This document shows, in pieces, positions 40,890 to 48,753 of a stretch of DNA of 64,000 nucleotides. The stretch covers positions 1-64,000 of the forward strand of contig JAOUEV010000010.1 of assembly GCA_029858565.1 (NCBI GenBank), written 5' to 3'. Under the pieces are notes generated by a model. That model saw only the letters and a list, made by a program, of their open reading frames with translations, had not been told where the DNA came from and ran no database searches. Position 1 is the stretch's first letter. Each line of letters opens with the position of its first letter. The translations under genes and the position numbers were made by a program. The DNA comes from Nitrospirota bacterium. Lineage in GTDB: Bacteria > Nitrospirota > UBA9217.

Positions 40890-42043
40890 TGCATCCTCCA
40901 GGTCTGGAACTTGTGCGCGATCACCAGCAGGACCGACAGGCCCGATGCCGCGAAATAGGCAGGGACCGCCAGCTTCAGTTCCTTTTTCACGCCCGACATT
41001 CCGGTATAGGTTGTCGCGCCGGTGAACTGCAGCGCGAGATAGGACGTCAATGCCGGGAACAGCAAATAGGCCGCCAGGCGCATAAGACCTGCAGGGAAGA
41101 ACGAGGGAGCCGCTGCTTCAAGTGCGGCAAGTGCCGCGACGCCCATGACCAGCCCCTTGAGCGCGAATGACCGGAACGGAACAAAAGGAAGGAGCACCGG
41201 TGTCAGGAACGCTCCGGCGAACACCGCGACAAGCCCGAGCGCCAGGAACGGCAGGCCGCCGAAGAACGCGTCCCTGAACAGGATGCCGCTCGGCTGGAAT
41301 CCGAACAGCAGCAGCACGGCAAGTGCGAACCAGGGATATTTCTGCAGGGCAGGATTCAGCTCCATGGGCGTCAGGATCATCCGGTCGAGCAGGGAAAACC
41401 TGATCGTGCGCATCTCCGGCGTCTTTTTGTAGTTTCCCCGCACATAGGCCGGGATATCCCGCGCTTCGACCGGTCCGAAGGCAACGCGGAAGCCTGTCCG
41501 CTTTCTGATCTCAGCGGCATTCACTCCCACGGCGCCAAGCTGCGGAAGGATCAGTTTTCTGTGCGCCACCACCTCGGACAACCGGGCCGCGCTGATGCGG
41601 GTGGCCAGCTCTTCGGTCCCGAAGGTCCCCTTGCCTGCGGCGCACCACACGTTGATGCTCTTGGTATCGAGCGCCAGGACCCAGGCGTTCATACCGGCGA
41701 GAGATCTGCGCAGGATGTCGAAGGTCAGCTTGTAGTTGGCGGTCACGAACACGTCGGAATCCGGCGTTGGCTCGCCGACAGCATAGAGCCCCGGCTCGAC
41801 CGTGTACCGCATGCGGTAACCGCCGCTCCTGCTCCGGACCATACCCCAGGTATCCGAGGAGGTCCAGGTCGTCACGATCTTCGGCACCGGCCCTGCCGCC
41901 GTGGTCACGGAACCGATGACAAAGGACTGGACCTGAGACGTCGTCGAACAGCACGAAGCTGCAGACTCCTGGCCGCTCGTACCGCAGCATGAGCTCGAAC
42001 CGTTCGGCGTTCCTTCTGTTTTGATGAATTTTATTTCCTGCAT
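40886..42043 (-). CDS. hgcA: HgcA, corrinoid-dependent mercury methyltransferase
   Basis: A 385-residue protein. The cap-helix motif NVWCAAGK (residues 131-138) carries Cys134, the expected lower axial ligand to cobalamin; it is the diagnostic HgcA motif and is complete, continuing GTFGTEEL. The corrinoid-binding domain spans about 60-215, and five membrane helices follow (about 236-256, 262-288, 293-312, 319-341, 358-377). HgcA transfers a methyl group from the corrinoid to Hg(II), making methylmercury with HgcB. The ATG at 42043 is preceded by AGGTGAT. The N-terminal 40 residues contain two CC pairs (19-20, 31-32) that could bind metal. Genes upstream in the operon are a methyltransferase and an AbrB-like protein. 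Confidence 0.93.
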   Translation of the reverse strand: MQEIKFIKTEGTPNGSSSCCGTSGQESAASCCSTTSQVQSFVIGSVTTAAGPVPKIVTTWTSSDTWGMVRSRSGGYRMRYTVEPGLYAVGEPTPDSDVFVTANYKLTFDILRRSLAGMNAWVLALDTKSINVWCAAGKGTFGTEELATRISAARLSEVVAHRKLILPQLGAVGVNAAEIRKRTGFRVAFGPVEARDIPAYVRGNYKKTPEMRTIRFSLLDRMILTPMELNPALQKYPWFALAVLLLFGFQPSGILFRDAFFGGLPFLALGLVAVFAGAFLTPVLLPFVPFRSFALKGLVMGVAALAALEAAAPSFFPAGLMRLAAYLLFPALTSYLALQFTGATTYTGMSGVKKELKLAVPAYFAASGLSVLLVIAHKFQTWRMQ

Positions 42044-42072
42044 AGGATCACCTTTCCTTTCGCAACACGACC

Positions 42073-42759
42073 TCATGCCCGCGCAAGAATAACCTCGGAA
42101 GGGAACAGCATCTGTTGATGATATTCCCGCACCTCGACCGAAAAACCCTGCTGCTTCAGTTTCTCGGTCAAGCGCACGCCGCGGCATCCTCCCATGAGAC
42201 GCGGAGACAGCCGATACAGCAGTTCATAGAATCCGCCGGAGAGTGTTTCGCTTTTGGTCATATTGACCAGCGCGAGTTTCCCGCCCGGTTTCAGCACACG
42301 CTTGAACTCCCTTAGTGCACGGTCCAGGTCCTCGTCAGCGAGAAGATCGAACATATAGTTATTGATCAGGATATCGATCGTTCCCGTTCCCTGCGCAAGA
42401 TCCAGAGCCGTGCCGATGGCGAGCACATAGCTTGCCCCTGGCAATGATCGGAGACGCTGCCTTGATTGTTCCAGCATCCCCGATGAAAGATCGATGCCCA
42501 TGTTCCTGCCATCCCGGTTCCGCTGAACGATCTCCAGAAAAGCCAGCCCCGTCCCGACAGCTGCCTCGAGCACTGTCGATCCGTTCGCTATCCCGGCAAG
42601 TTCGATAGCCCGCATCCGCGCCCGGGACTCTGCCAGCCTGCCCCATATATCATAGAGCGGGGCGATCCTGTCATAGACCTTGCAGATCTCCTGCTGGGGA
42701 ACCATCGCATCCAATGTTGCGGAAGCATTTCCAGCACAGCATTGCGATAGGAGTCTCAT
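42073..42759 (-). CDS. UbiE-like class I SAM methyltransferase in the hgc operon
   Basis: A 228-residue methyltransferase. Motif I is STVLEAAVGTGLAFLEI (about residues 61-77), the acidic ribose-binding residue is in NMGIDLSSGMLEQS, and motif IV is around DILINNYMFDLLADEDL. The fold matches UbiE/COQ5-type enzymes. A CC pair sits near the N-terminus (about residues 7-8). It lies 29 bases upstream of hgcA and 40 bases downstream of the AbrB-like gene, so it is probably co-transcribed with them. Its substrate is unknown; a link to corrinoid, methyl supply or As/Hg resistance would be guesswork. Confidence 0.75.
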   Translation of the reverse strand: MRLLSQCCAGNASATLDAMVPQQEICKVYDRIAPLYDIWGRLAESRARMRAIELAGIANGSTVLEAAVGTGLAFLEIVQRNRDGRNMGIDLSSGMLEQSRQRLRSLPGASYVLAIGTALDLAQGTGTIDILINNYMFDLLADEDLDRALREFKRVLKPGGKLALVNMTKSETLSGGFYELLYRLSPRLMGGCRGVRLTEKLKQQGFSVEVREYHQQMLFPSEVILARA

Positions 42760-42799
42760 TGCATGTCATTCCTTTCAGGAACAAGGTAGTTTCCGCCGC

Positions 42800-43048
42800 T
42801 TACTTCTTGAACAGGTCCCCCATCACCGGCCCGAGCACGCCCTTCACCATCGTCTCCAGGCTCCCGGCCTTGAGCAGGGCGATGCAGCAGACCTCGCCGT
42901 CCTTTTCCCAGGTCGTGACCGCGAGCTTGTCGCCTGCCTTGATCCCGGCCTTGTCCCGCAGCTCCTTGGGCAGCACCATCTGCCCCCGCTCGTCAACGGT
43001 CACGATACCCTGGATCGCGCAGCAGCTTCCGTTCGTTTTCCTGGTCAT
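42800..43048 (-). CDS. AbrB/MazE-type DNA-binding protein, HgcAB-associated
   Basis: An 82-residue protein with a swapped-hairpin AbrB fold: IVTVDERGQMVLPKELRDKA (about residues 15-34) is the SpoVT/AbrB core, and GIKAGDKLAVTTW follows. Two vicinal Cys pairs flank it (Cys9-10 and Cys54-55 in GEVCCIALL), and the C-terminal helix ends VLGPVMGDLF. I recall small proteins of this type annotated near hgcAB in other genomes. The Cys pairs could sense Hg or As. It is the first gene of the hgc operon, so autoregulation at the palindromic promoter is plausible. GGAGGTGCGGGACC precedes the ATG. Confidence 0.75.
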   Translation of the reverse strand: MTRKTNGSCCAIQGIVTVDERGQMVLPKELRDKAGIKAGDKLAVTTWEKDGEVCCIALLKAGSLETMVKGVLGPVMGDLFKK

Positions 43049-43063
43049 GGTCCCGCACCTCCA

Positions 43064-43107
43064 AATTCTGATTAATCTGATATATCAGAATTGGCTGATC
43101 ATGTCAA
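43064..43107 (-). promoter_or_regulatory. hgc operon promoter with overlapping palindromic operator
   Basis: On the minus strand TTGACA (43107-43102) and TATATC (43084-43079) are 17 bases apart. The perfect palindrome TCTGATATATCAGA (43076-43089) covers the -10, and a wider inverted repeat AATTCTGAT/ATCAGAATT (43064-43072 and 43084-43092) overlaps it. Such a site fits a repressor of the ArsR or AbrB kind blocking polymerase. Confidence 0.7.
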
Positions 43108-43210
43108 GAGGTTTCTGCCAGGACTGTTAATCCGTTGTTTTCCTGCGAGGATTCACATTTAGGAGGAAGATTGAGAGGAGAAATCCCTAAGAGGTTCCCA
43201 AGCCGACACA

Positions 43211-43618
43211 TTACTCTAGATGTGGCCAAGGATTGGCCACGCTTGAAATGAATATGTATCCATAGGAATATACCGCCATGGCAATGACAATAACAGTAGT
43301 GACAAGAAGAAAAGGTTTATGCGATTTTCCGCGAAAGTACGCTTCAGTACATATAGACTTTAACCATACTGCATATATAACAAGCATGACAAAAACAGCT
43401 GCACTTCCACCAAACAGTAAGAAGGAATCGGACTTTGATTGCCAGAACATGAAGCCACCGATTGCCGCGCCTAGCGATATGCCAGATGCAAGTGCGCCGT
43501 ATAGCCACATTATGTTAGCTGGACGCAAACCTACATACAGAAGGATCTTGGATGGTCGTTCTTTTGTTCCAGAGATTAAAACGTAGATGGCGGTAAATAG
43601 CGGTGCCCACAGACCCAA
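43211..43618 (-). CDS. Membrane protein of unknown function, possibly 5'-incomplete
   Basis: A 135-residue protein with four hydrophobic helices (about 2-15, 37-60, 66-86, 104-125). The only in-frame start is a TTG at 43618 without a ribosome site, while the frame stays open for about 18 codons further upstream, so the N-terminus may be lost or the start non-standard. Base composition is AT-richer than the surrounding core genes. No motif is recognisable. Confidence 0.5.
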   Translation of the reverse strand: MGLWAPLFTAIYVLISGTKERPSKILLYVGLRPANIMWLYGALASGISLGAAIGGFMFWQSKSDSFLLFGGSAAVFVMLVIYAVWLKSICTEAYFRGKSHKPFLLVTTVIVIAMAVYSYGYIFISSVANPWPHLE

Positions 43619-43701
43619 TAGGTTAAAAGTCCGATAACTTACATGTTCAGTTAAGATGTGCGCTGCTCGGCCACCTCAATTTGCTGCAATCTGATCGAGT
43701 T

Positions 43702-43730
43702 GGTAGCTCCCCGGCAGCGTAGGAGCTACC
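43702..43730 (-). repeat. Perfect inverted repeat after the coiled-coil gene
   Basis: GGTAGCTCC and GGAGCTACC face each other across 11 bases, two bases past the stop of the 43733 gene. There is no T-run; it may be a weak terminator or a junction mark. Confidence 0.5.
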
Positions 43731-43732
43731 CC

Positions 43733-44599
43733 CTACTCTTTATATATTAAACCAATCGTAACAAATATATGGTCCAATAAGAGGACCCAGGCATTATGAA
43801 GTTCAATTAGCATTGCTTGATGCCGTTCTTTCAATAAATTTGAAAGATCAACATTCAATCGGCTATACGCTTTTTCTTGAATTAACAATTGCTGCTCTAT
43901 GCCGGCATCTCCATCTGATAGCCGGGACGACATCTTTCCCCAATCCATGCTCTTTTCCTGATTATTTGCTCTGGCTTTATCAAATAGCTCACCCTTAAAT
44001 TTTAGAAGCAGATTCCTCATCTCATTTGCCGCAGATGTAATTTTCTGTGGATTATTTTTCGACTCATACACATATTGCTTTGTTTTAGTAAATAGGCCGA
44101 CGACATATTCAACATTCAACTTCTTCAACAGTGCCAACACATCTTCTTCTCGTTGGTGCGCTGTTTGAATGGCATCATATTTCTCAAGCGACTCTAACGC
44201 AGCGTCCTGTTGTCCGATCAATCCCCAATTAATGTTTTGAATAAGCTCGGAATAGACAGTTGCTGCACTCGCCGTCGAAGTATACGCCATTCGAAAAGGT
44301 AGAACCTTATATTTGGGCATCATTGGCAGTTGCTTTTGCAGTTCACGCGTGTCATACTCGATCTGCATTTTTAAATCCGGGTTGGTCCCTACGCTTGGCA
44401 CATTTTCAAGCGTTTCTAATTCCCACTCGGTAACTTCAAGATTATGTTCCACAGTTGGAACAATCTCGCCTGCACTCCTGATGTTATCCAGCCACTGCTT
44501 TAAGTAAGCCTTTTTCTCTTCCAGGTTTTTAATGTTATCATCCTTGTGTTTGACCGTGTCGATGGGGGTGGTACTATTCGATTTCTTTTTCGGCGGCAT
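43733..44599 (-). CDS. Coiled-coil protein of unknown function (accessory island)
   Basis: A 288-residue soluble protein. A basic N-terminus (MPPKKKSNS) leads into long charged helices (about 15-60, 65-100, 120-240) with repeated heptad-like patterns, and the C-terminus is more hydrophobic (about 250-288, ELHNAWVLLLDHIFVTIGLI). No catalytic motif is visible. AT-rich codon use differs from the core genome. It is followed by an AlbA/Schlafen-type gene on the same strand, and defence or mobile-element association is possible but unproven. Confidence 0.55.
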   Translation of the reverse strand: MPPKKKSNSTTPIDTVKHKDDNIKNLEEKKAYLKQWLDNIRSAGEIVPTVEHNLEVTEWELETLENVPSVGTNPDLKMQIEYDTRELQKQLPMMPKYKVLPFRMAYTSTASAATVYSELIQNINWGLIGQQDAALESLEKYDAIQTAHQREEDVLALLKKLNVEYVVGLFTKTKQYVYESKNNPQKITSAANEMRNLLLKFKGELFDKARANNQEKSMDWGKMSSRLSDGDAGIEQQLLIQEKAYSRLNVDLSNLLKERHQAMLIELHNAWVLLLDHIFVTIGLIYKE

Positions 44600-44775
44600 T
44601 ATTTAGGAGCCTCCCTGACTGTTATTGCTTCGCTTGCTGCGATCAGCACTGACAAAGGTATATCAAAGTGATATACAGATGAAATACAGACGCACCAGAA
44701 CACTTCGAAAAATCAATTAGTTACGGTTTTTTATAAATATTTATTAGATAAATTACAAATTATCTTCAAATAAAA

Positions 44776-46440
44776 TCAAGTCAGCACCCATTTCGGTTTC
44801 TTGGCTGATCCCTTGTTTTTAATGGTTTTATCCTTCCTCGACATCTGCGCTAATAGATTGCTAATCTTGTTCTTCTTCTGCTGATCGCTCAGGGCATCGG
44901 ACAGTTTATTCAGGAGAAGACCGTCGATATCTTGCCGGCTTGCAGACGCATATTTTTTTAAATACGCGACGATCAACTTTTTATAGTGGTCATCATCGAA
45001 AGAACGATTACGGATGTATTCCGCGCGTTTTCCGGTTACATCTGCAATCGGCGCAGATACGTAGAGATTTGGAAAACGGCCTTCCGTCAACTTGGCCTTC
45101 TTTAGTTGTGATGCATCTTCCTTTGATATCGCTTCATGCTTTTGTATTCGGTCAAGCAAGATAACGGTTTTCAGGTCAAGATCTGTCTTGTTGATAAGGA
45201 GTCGGGTATATTTTTCGTCGATGACTTTTCCCGTAATCCGGACCTTCACTTTTTGCAAATCGGAGAGGTCGTAATCAGGCAGCGGGAAATAACGGTTCAT
45301 CTGAAGAGAAAACATCTTCTTGATACCGCCGCCCTGCGTATCGATAAGATTAAGGTTCACCATGGCCTGGGCAAGGAAGGCATTGCGGTAATATTCCTGC
45401 GGGGAGTCCTGCTCAATGACCTTCTCAACTGATTCCGGCAAGAAGCTGCCGAGATTGGCAAAGAGAATATCATCAGGATTTTCCACTACTGTGATTCGTC
45501 CACGAAGCTCATAATCCTGATGAGCAATGCAGTTGTTCAGCGCTTCCCGGATCACGTAGGGTTCATACTTCGTTACCTCCGTGGGAAAGAGCGTGTTGTC
45601 GAGAAGGTAGCGATACTTCAGATTGCGGATCTTTGCGTACACTGCGTCGATGTTCAGCAGGAATGGCGGGCCGAAGTGTTCATAGTCTTTTTCAATATTA
45701 TGGTCGTCTTTCAACACCCACGATATGCGGGCGATCGCAGAGCTGAGGAAATGCTCTGATTCGTCTTTCCCAAGAAGAATTATCGCGGCTCGGGTGATGC
45801 CCCCCTGAATCGTCAGCTTGGCCTTGTTTAAGAACGTGGCGTCATCCCAGGTATCGACTTCCGCGGCCTTACCCGCAAATTTCCCCTTATAATTCTCGCG
45901 CGCTCTGGCGATAGCCGCCGGGTCGAGGTCGTTGAGCGTTGCACCTTCGCAAATGCTGGCTGACCAATCTTCCTTTTCTTTTCTCAACCAAATCTTCCGC
46001 TCCTTCTCCGGATGGTCCTTCAGCTTCTTCTTGTACGTGCCGACTCGTATAAAACCTTCACCTTTGAATTTTACGGGGATATGATGCGCAGGATCGACTT
46101 TGAAAACAACGATCTTTGAACCATTGTAGTCGCACTCATGTATCGCGAAGTCATTACGAGGTTCCAGGAGCCTCGCGAGCCAGTTTTCGATCTCTTCATT
46201 GCCAACCTTTGCATCCCGAGGCCGAAACGAAGTGCCCGTGACCGCGTGGGTCCGGTCCTCAATTCCGAAAACAAGATATCCAGCTGGTTGTTCATGCAGA
46301 CCCGCGGAATTCGCCAGCGCGGAGATATACTCGCCGATGTCATCGGGAGTGTCGTTGTTAAACTTAAACTCGACCCACTCGGTCTCTTTCGGCAAGCTCC
46401 GCAAATCGTCAATAAGCGTTATGAGGTCATCATTGGTCAT
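44776..46440 (-). CDS. AlbA_2/Schlafen-type ATP-binding protein
   Basis: A 554-residue protein. The N-terminal Schlafen AlbA_2 domain (residues about 10-145) has ETEWVEFKFN, GYLVFGIEDRTH and HHIPVKFKGEGFIRVG. A linker and a GHKL-like region follow (about 270-400, with REALNNCIAHQDYELRGRI and SFLPESVEKVI), then a C-terminal winged-helix segment (about 470-554). Proteins of this type are annotated as ATP-dependent regulators or helicase-related and often occur in defence islands. The length is normal. GGGAAG precedes the ATG. Its target is not predictable from sequence. Confidence 0.78.
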   Translation of the reverse strand: MTNDDLITLIDDLRSLPKETEWVEFKFNNDTPDDIGEYISALANSAGLHEQPAGYLVFGIEDRTHAVTGTSFRPRDAKVGNEEIENWLARLLEPRNDFAIHECDYNGSKIVVFKVDPAHHIPVKFKGEGFIRVGTYKKKLKDHPEKERKIWLRKEKEDWSASICEGATLNDLDPAAIARARENYKGKFAGKAAEVDTWDDATFLNKAKLTIQGGITRAAIILLGKDESEHFLSSAIARISWVLKDDHNIEKDYEHFGPPFLLNIDAVYAKIRNLKYRYLLDNTLFPTEVTKYEPYVIREALNNCIAHQDYELRGRITVVENPDDILFANLGSFLPESVEKVIEQDSPQEYYRNAFLAQAMVNLNLIDTQGGGIKKMFSLQMNRYFPLPDYDLSDLQKVKVRITGKVIDEKYTRLLINKTDLDLKTVILLDRIQKHEAISKEDASQLKKAKLTEGRFPNLYVSAPIADVTGKRAEYIRNRSFDDDHYKKLIVAYLKKYASASRQDIDGLLLNKLSDALSDQQKKNKISNLLAQMSRKDKTIKNKGSAKKPKWVLT

Positions 46441-46747
46441 GTTCTTCCCATTTCACTCGCACCAGGTTCCATCGGCATACTGATTATTACTATTGCGCAG
46501 GCAATCCTGATCCGCTATAATCAGATCAACTCATACGCCAAGCGCGTAAGGAGTTGGGACATCGCTCCGCATTGTCCTATTACATCTTTCTATTAAAGGT
46601 CCCGTCCCGATGACAAGGGCCCATGGGGCTCTCTCGCAATAGTAGTCAGGGCGGTCGCATTCATCTGCTCCCCGTTCGATCAGCCGGAAGGCCTCGGACG
46701 GGGTTATTTTTTTCGAAGCTGCTATCTAACCGTTGTATTTCCGTCTA

Positions 46748-48089
46748 CTATTCAGCCTTCAGTAAGAACTCTCGTATCTCATTCTTCGCATTCCACGGGT
46801 CCGTGATCTCGATGAACGCCCACCTGCCGAAGCCACCGTGGTTGTTGATCGCGGGAATCCAGAGGGTTCTCGCCGTTGAGACTTTTGTAGCTTTGTCTTT
46901 CTTCTGCTCGCCGGTGACTTCAATGATCAGATTCAGGTTGCCGCTCCCCTCACCCCCGCCCTCTCCCGCAAGGGGCGAGGGAGTCTTTACCTGGACAATG
47001 AAGTCGGGATAGTAATTCTTTTCTTCGCCGTTCAGGAGATAAGGGATCGTAAAGCCGAGGTTCGTGTTTTTGACATAGCTCTTCACCTCATCCATCTCTT
47101 CGAGAGCGCTTGCCATTTTCTGTTCCCATGATGCCGTATCAGCGACAACGTGCGAAATATGGCACTTATCAGATCGGGTGGCATAAACCGGTCTCGTCGT
47201 TGATGATGACGATGTTCTTCTTGTTTCCCAGCTCCCGGCAGACGCGCCTCACCATCTGATCGGGCGTTTCGATGAACGGGCTTTCGCCGCCCTGGGTCAG
47301 GATGCTCTTGGTGAGCTTTCCTGCTCCGCTCTTCTCTCGCTGTTTGAAAGCATGGAAATCGGTGATCAGGATCTTGGCCTTGTTCAGTTCCGCCATGAGT
47401 TCAGACGGCAAAATATCCCGCTGGCGGTAATAGTTCTGCGGATCGCTTGGAAGGAGCACGCGCAGACGATCGCGGATGGTGATGCCCGGCGCAACGAGCA
47501 GGAAGGTGTCGGAAAATTTGGAGTTCTGCGTGTCCGCAAGCTTGTTCAGCGCTTGCCAGGCAATGAGCATTGCCATGACCACGGTCTTTCCGCTGCCGGT
47601 CGCCATCTTAAAAGCGATCCGATAGAGAAGCGGATTCGCCGCCTCATTCTTTTCGCGGAGATAGTTTTCGATCCAGGCGTCGCCGTACTTGCCGGCGATC
47701 TCAGCAATGTAGATGGCTGTTTCCAGCGCTTCCCGCTGGCAGAAAAAGAGTATCTTCTCGCGGGCAGGATTGTTCCAGTATTCGAGGAGACGGGCCGTGG
47801 TTTTCGTAACCCCGACATAACCGCCCTTGCGCCACGCGTCCACGCGGCCGCGAATACGGTTGATCTCGTCGTTTTCCTTGAGCCGGTCTTCGGTCCATTC
47901 CGTGTCCAGGCTGAGCTGCGACTGCTTCCCCCGGCTGCGAGGACGGGCAATGGGAATGAAGTATGCGCTCGGCCTGCGGATTCCTTCGATGATCTCGTTG
48001 GCAATGCCTTCTTCAGTGAATTTGAAATGGCGGGTGGGAGCGTCAAATGGAGAGTTAATGATCGGATTTTCAATGACGACCTGTTTCAC
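46748..48089 (-). pseudogene. BPTD_3080-type/type III-like restriction endonuclease with internal deletion
   Basis: Two parts of one gene remain. The 5' part (47169-48089, 306 codons from a GTG with AGAGGAG upstream) holds the SF2 helicase start: Walker A FKMATGSGKT (about residue 162), then IVIINDET where DEAH is expected, and a stop ten codons later. The 3' part (46748-47166) reads in another frame, from CHISHVVADTASWEQKMASA to the endonuclease-like C-terminus NYYPDFIVQV...EVTGEQK. The middle, probably several hundred residues, is missing, with a TGCCA shared near the junction. The enzyme cannot be active as it stands. Confidence 0.75.
46943..46984. repeat. REP-like GC-rich insertion inside the restriction gene remnant
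   Basis: A C-rich palindromic sequence (CCCGCCCTCTCCCGCAAGGGG, encoding PSPLAGEGGGEG in frame) splits the endonuclease domain. The same PSPLAGEGGGEG peptide is a known read-through of dispersed repeats in many genomes. Confidence 0.6.
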
Positions 48090-48110
48090 GAATAGCGCTC
48101 CTCTGCCGGA

Positions 48111-48458
48111 CTATAGATCCGTATACTTTTTGCTCGAGCCTTTCGCTTTCTCCACCGGATACTTCGCTTCATTCACTGCTAATGTCTTTTCTACTTCGTT
48201 GAGCAAGTCGATCTTATATTCTTCACTAAGATATGTGAGAAATATGAAGATATCGGCAAGTTCTTCTTTTACGTTCTTGAGTTCTTCAGGAGAGAGCTTG
48301 CGGGTCTGCTCGGTCGTCTTCCACAGGAAGTTTTCGAGCAATTCCCCCGCTTTGATGGAGAGGGCTTCGGCGAGGTTCTTGGGATCGTGGAATTGTGCCC
48401 AGTCGCGCTCGTTCCGGAATGCGACGATCTTTTTCCGGATGGACTCTAAATCAGCCAT
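48111..48458 (-). CDS. MazG-like nucleotide pyrophosphohydrolase
   Basis: A 115-residue all-helical protein with the MazG/dUTPase-superfamily pattern: an N-terminal WAQFHDPKNLAEALSIKAGE, LLENFLW (about residues 41-47) and the metal-binding KEELADIFIFLTYL (about 63-76). Short MazG-like proteins hydrolyse abnormal or surplus nucleotides. GAAGGAGG precedes the ATG. It is 21 bases upstream of the restriction remnant on the same strand and probably belonged to that cassette. Confidence 0.82.
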   Translation of the reverse strand: MADLESIRKKIVAFRNERDWAQFHDPKNLAEALSIKAGELLENFLWKTTEQTRKLSPEELKNVKEELADIFIFLTYLSEEYKIDLLNEVEKTLAVNEAKYPVEKAKGSSKKYTDL

Positions 48459-48753
48459 GCCCCTCCTTCACAGCCGAAAAACAGTGCAACTGATTGAAAA
48501 CTTTACTCCAAGTTGCATTAAATGTCCAGAAAAGAAACGGATGGAAAATGTTAATATGTCGAAGGGAATTGCGTGATAGTAACAAGCCTGATCAACTTGA
48601 TTTCACCGAATCACCATATCGCAGTGCTGCCGGAAAAAGGCTTTACCTCTGTACCCGATGCTGTTACACTGTGTCAACAGATCTTGTGGGATGCGTCTAT
48701 GGCAACGGTTGTCGCGCCGGTATCCGCACGTCTGACGGCCTTGGAGGACCATT

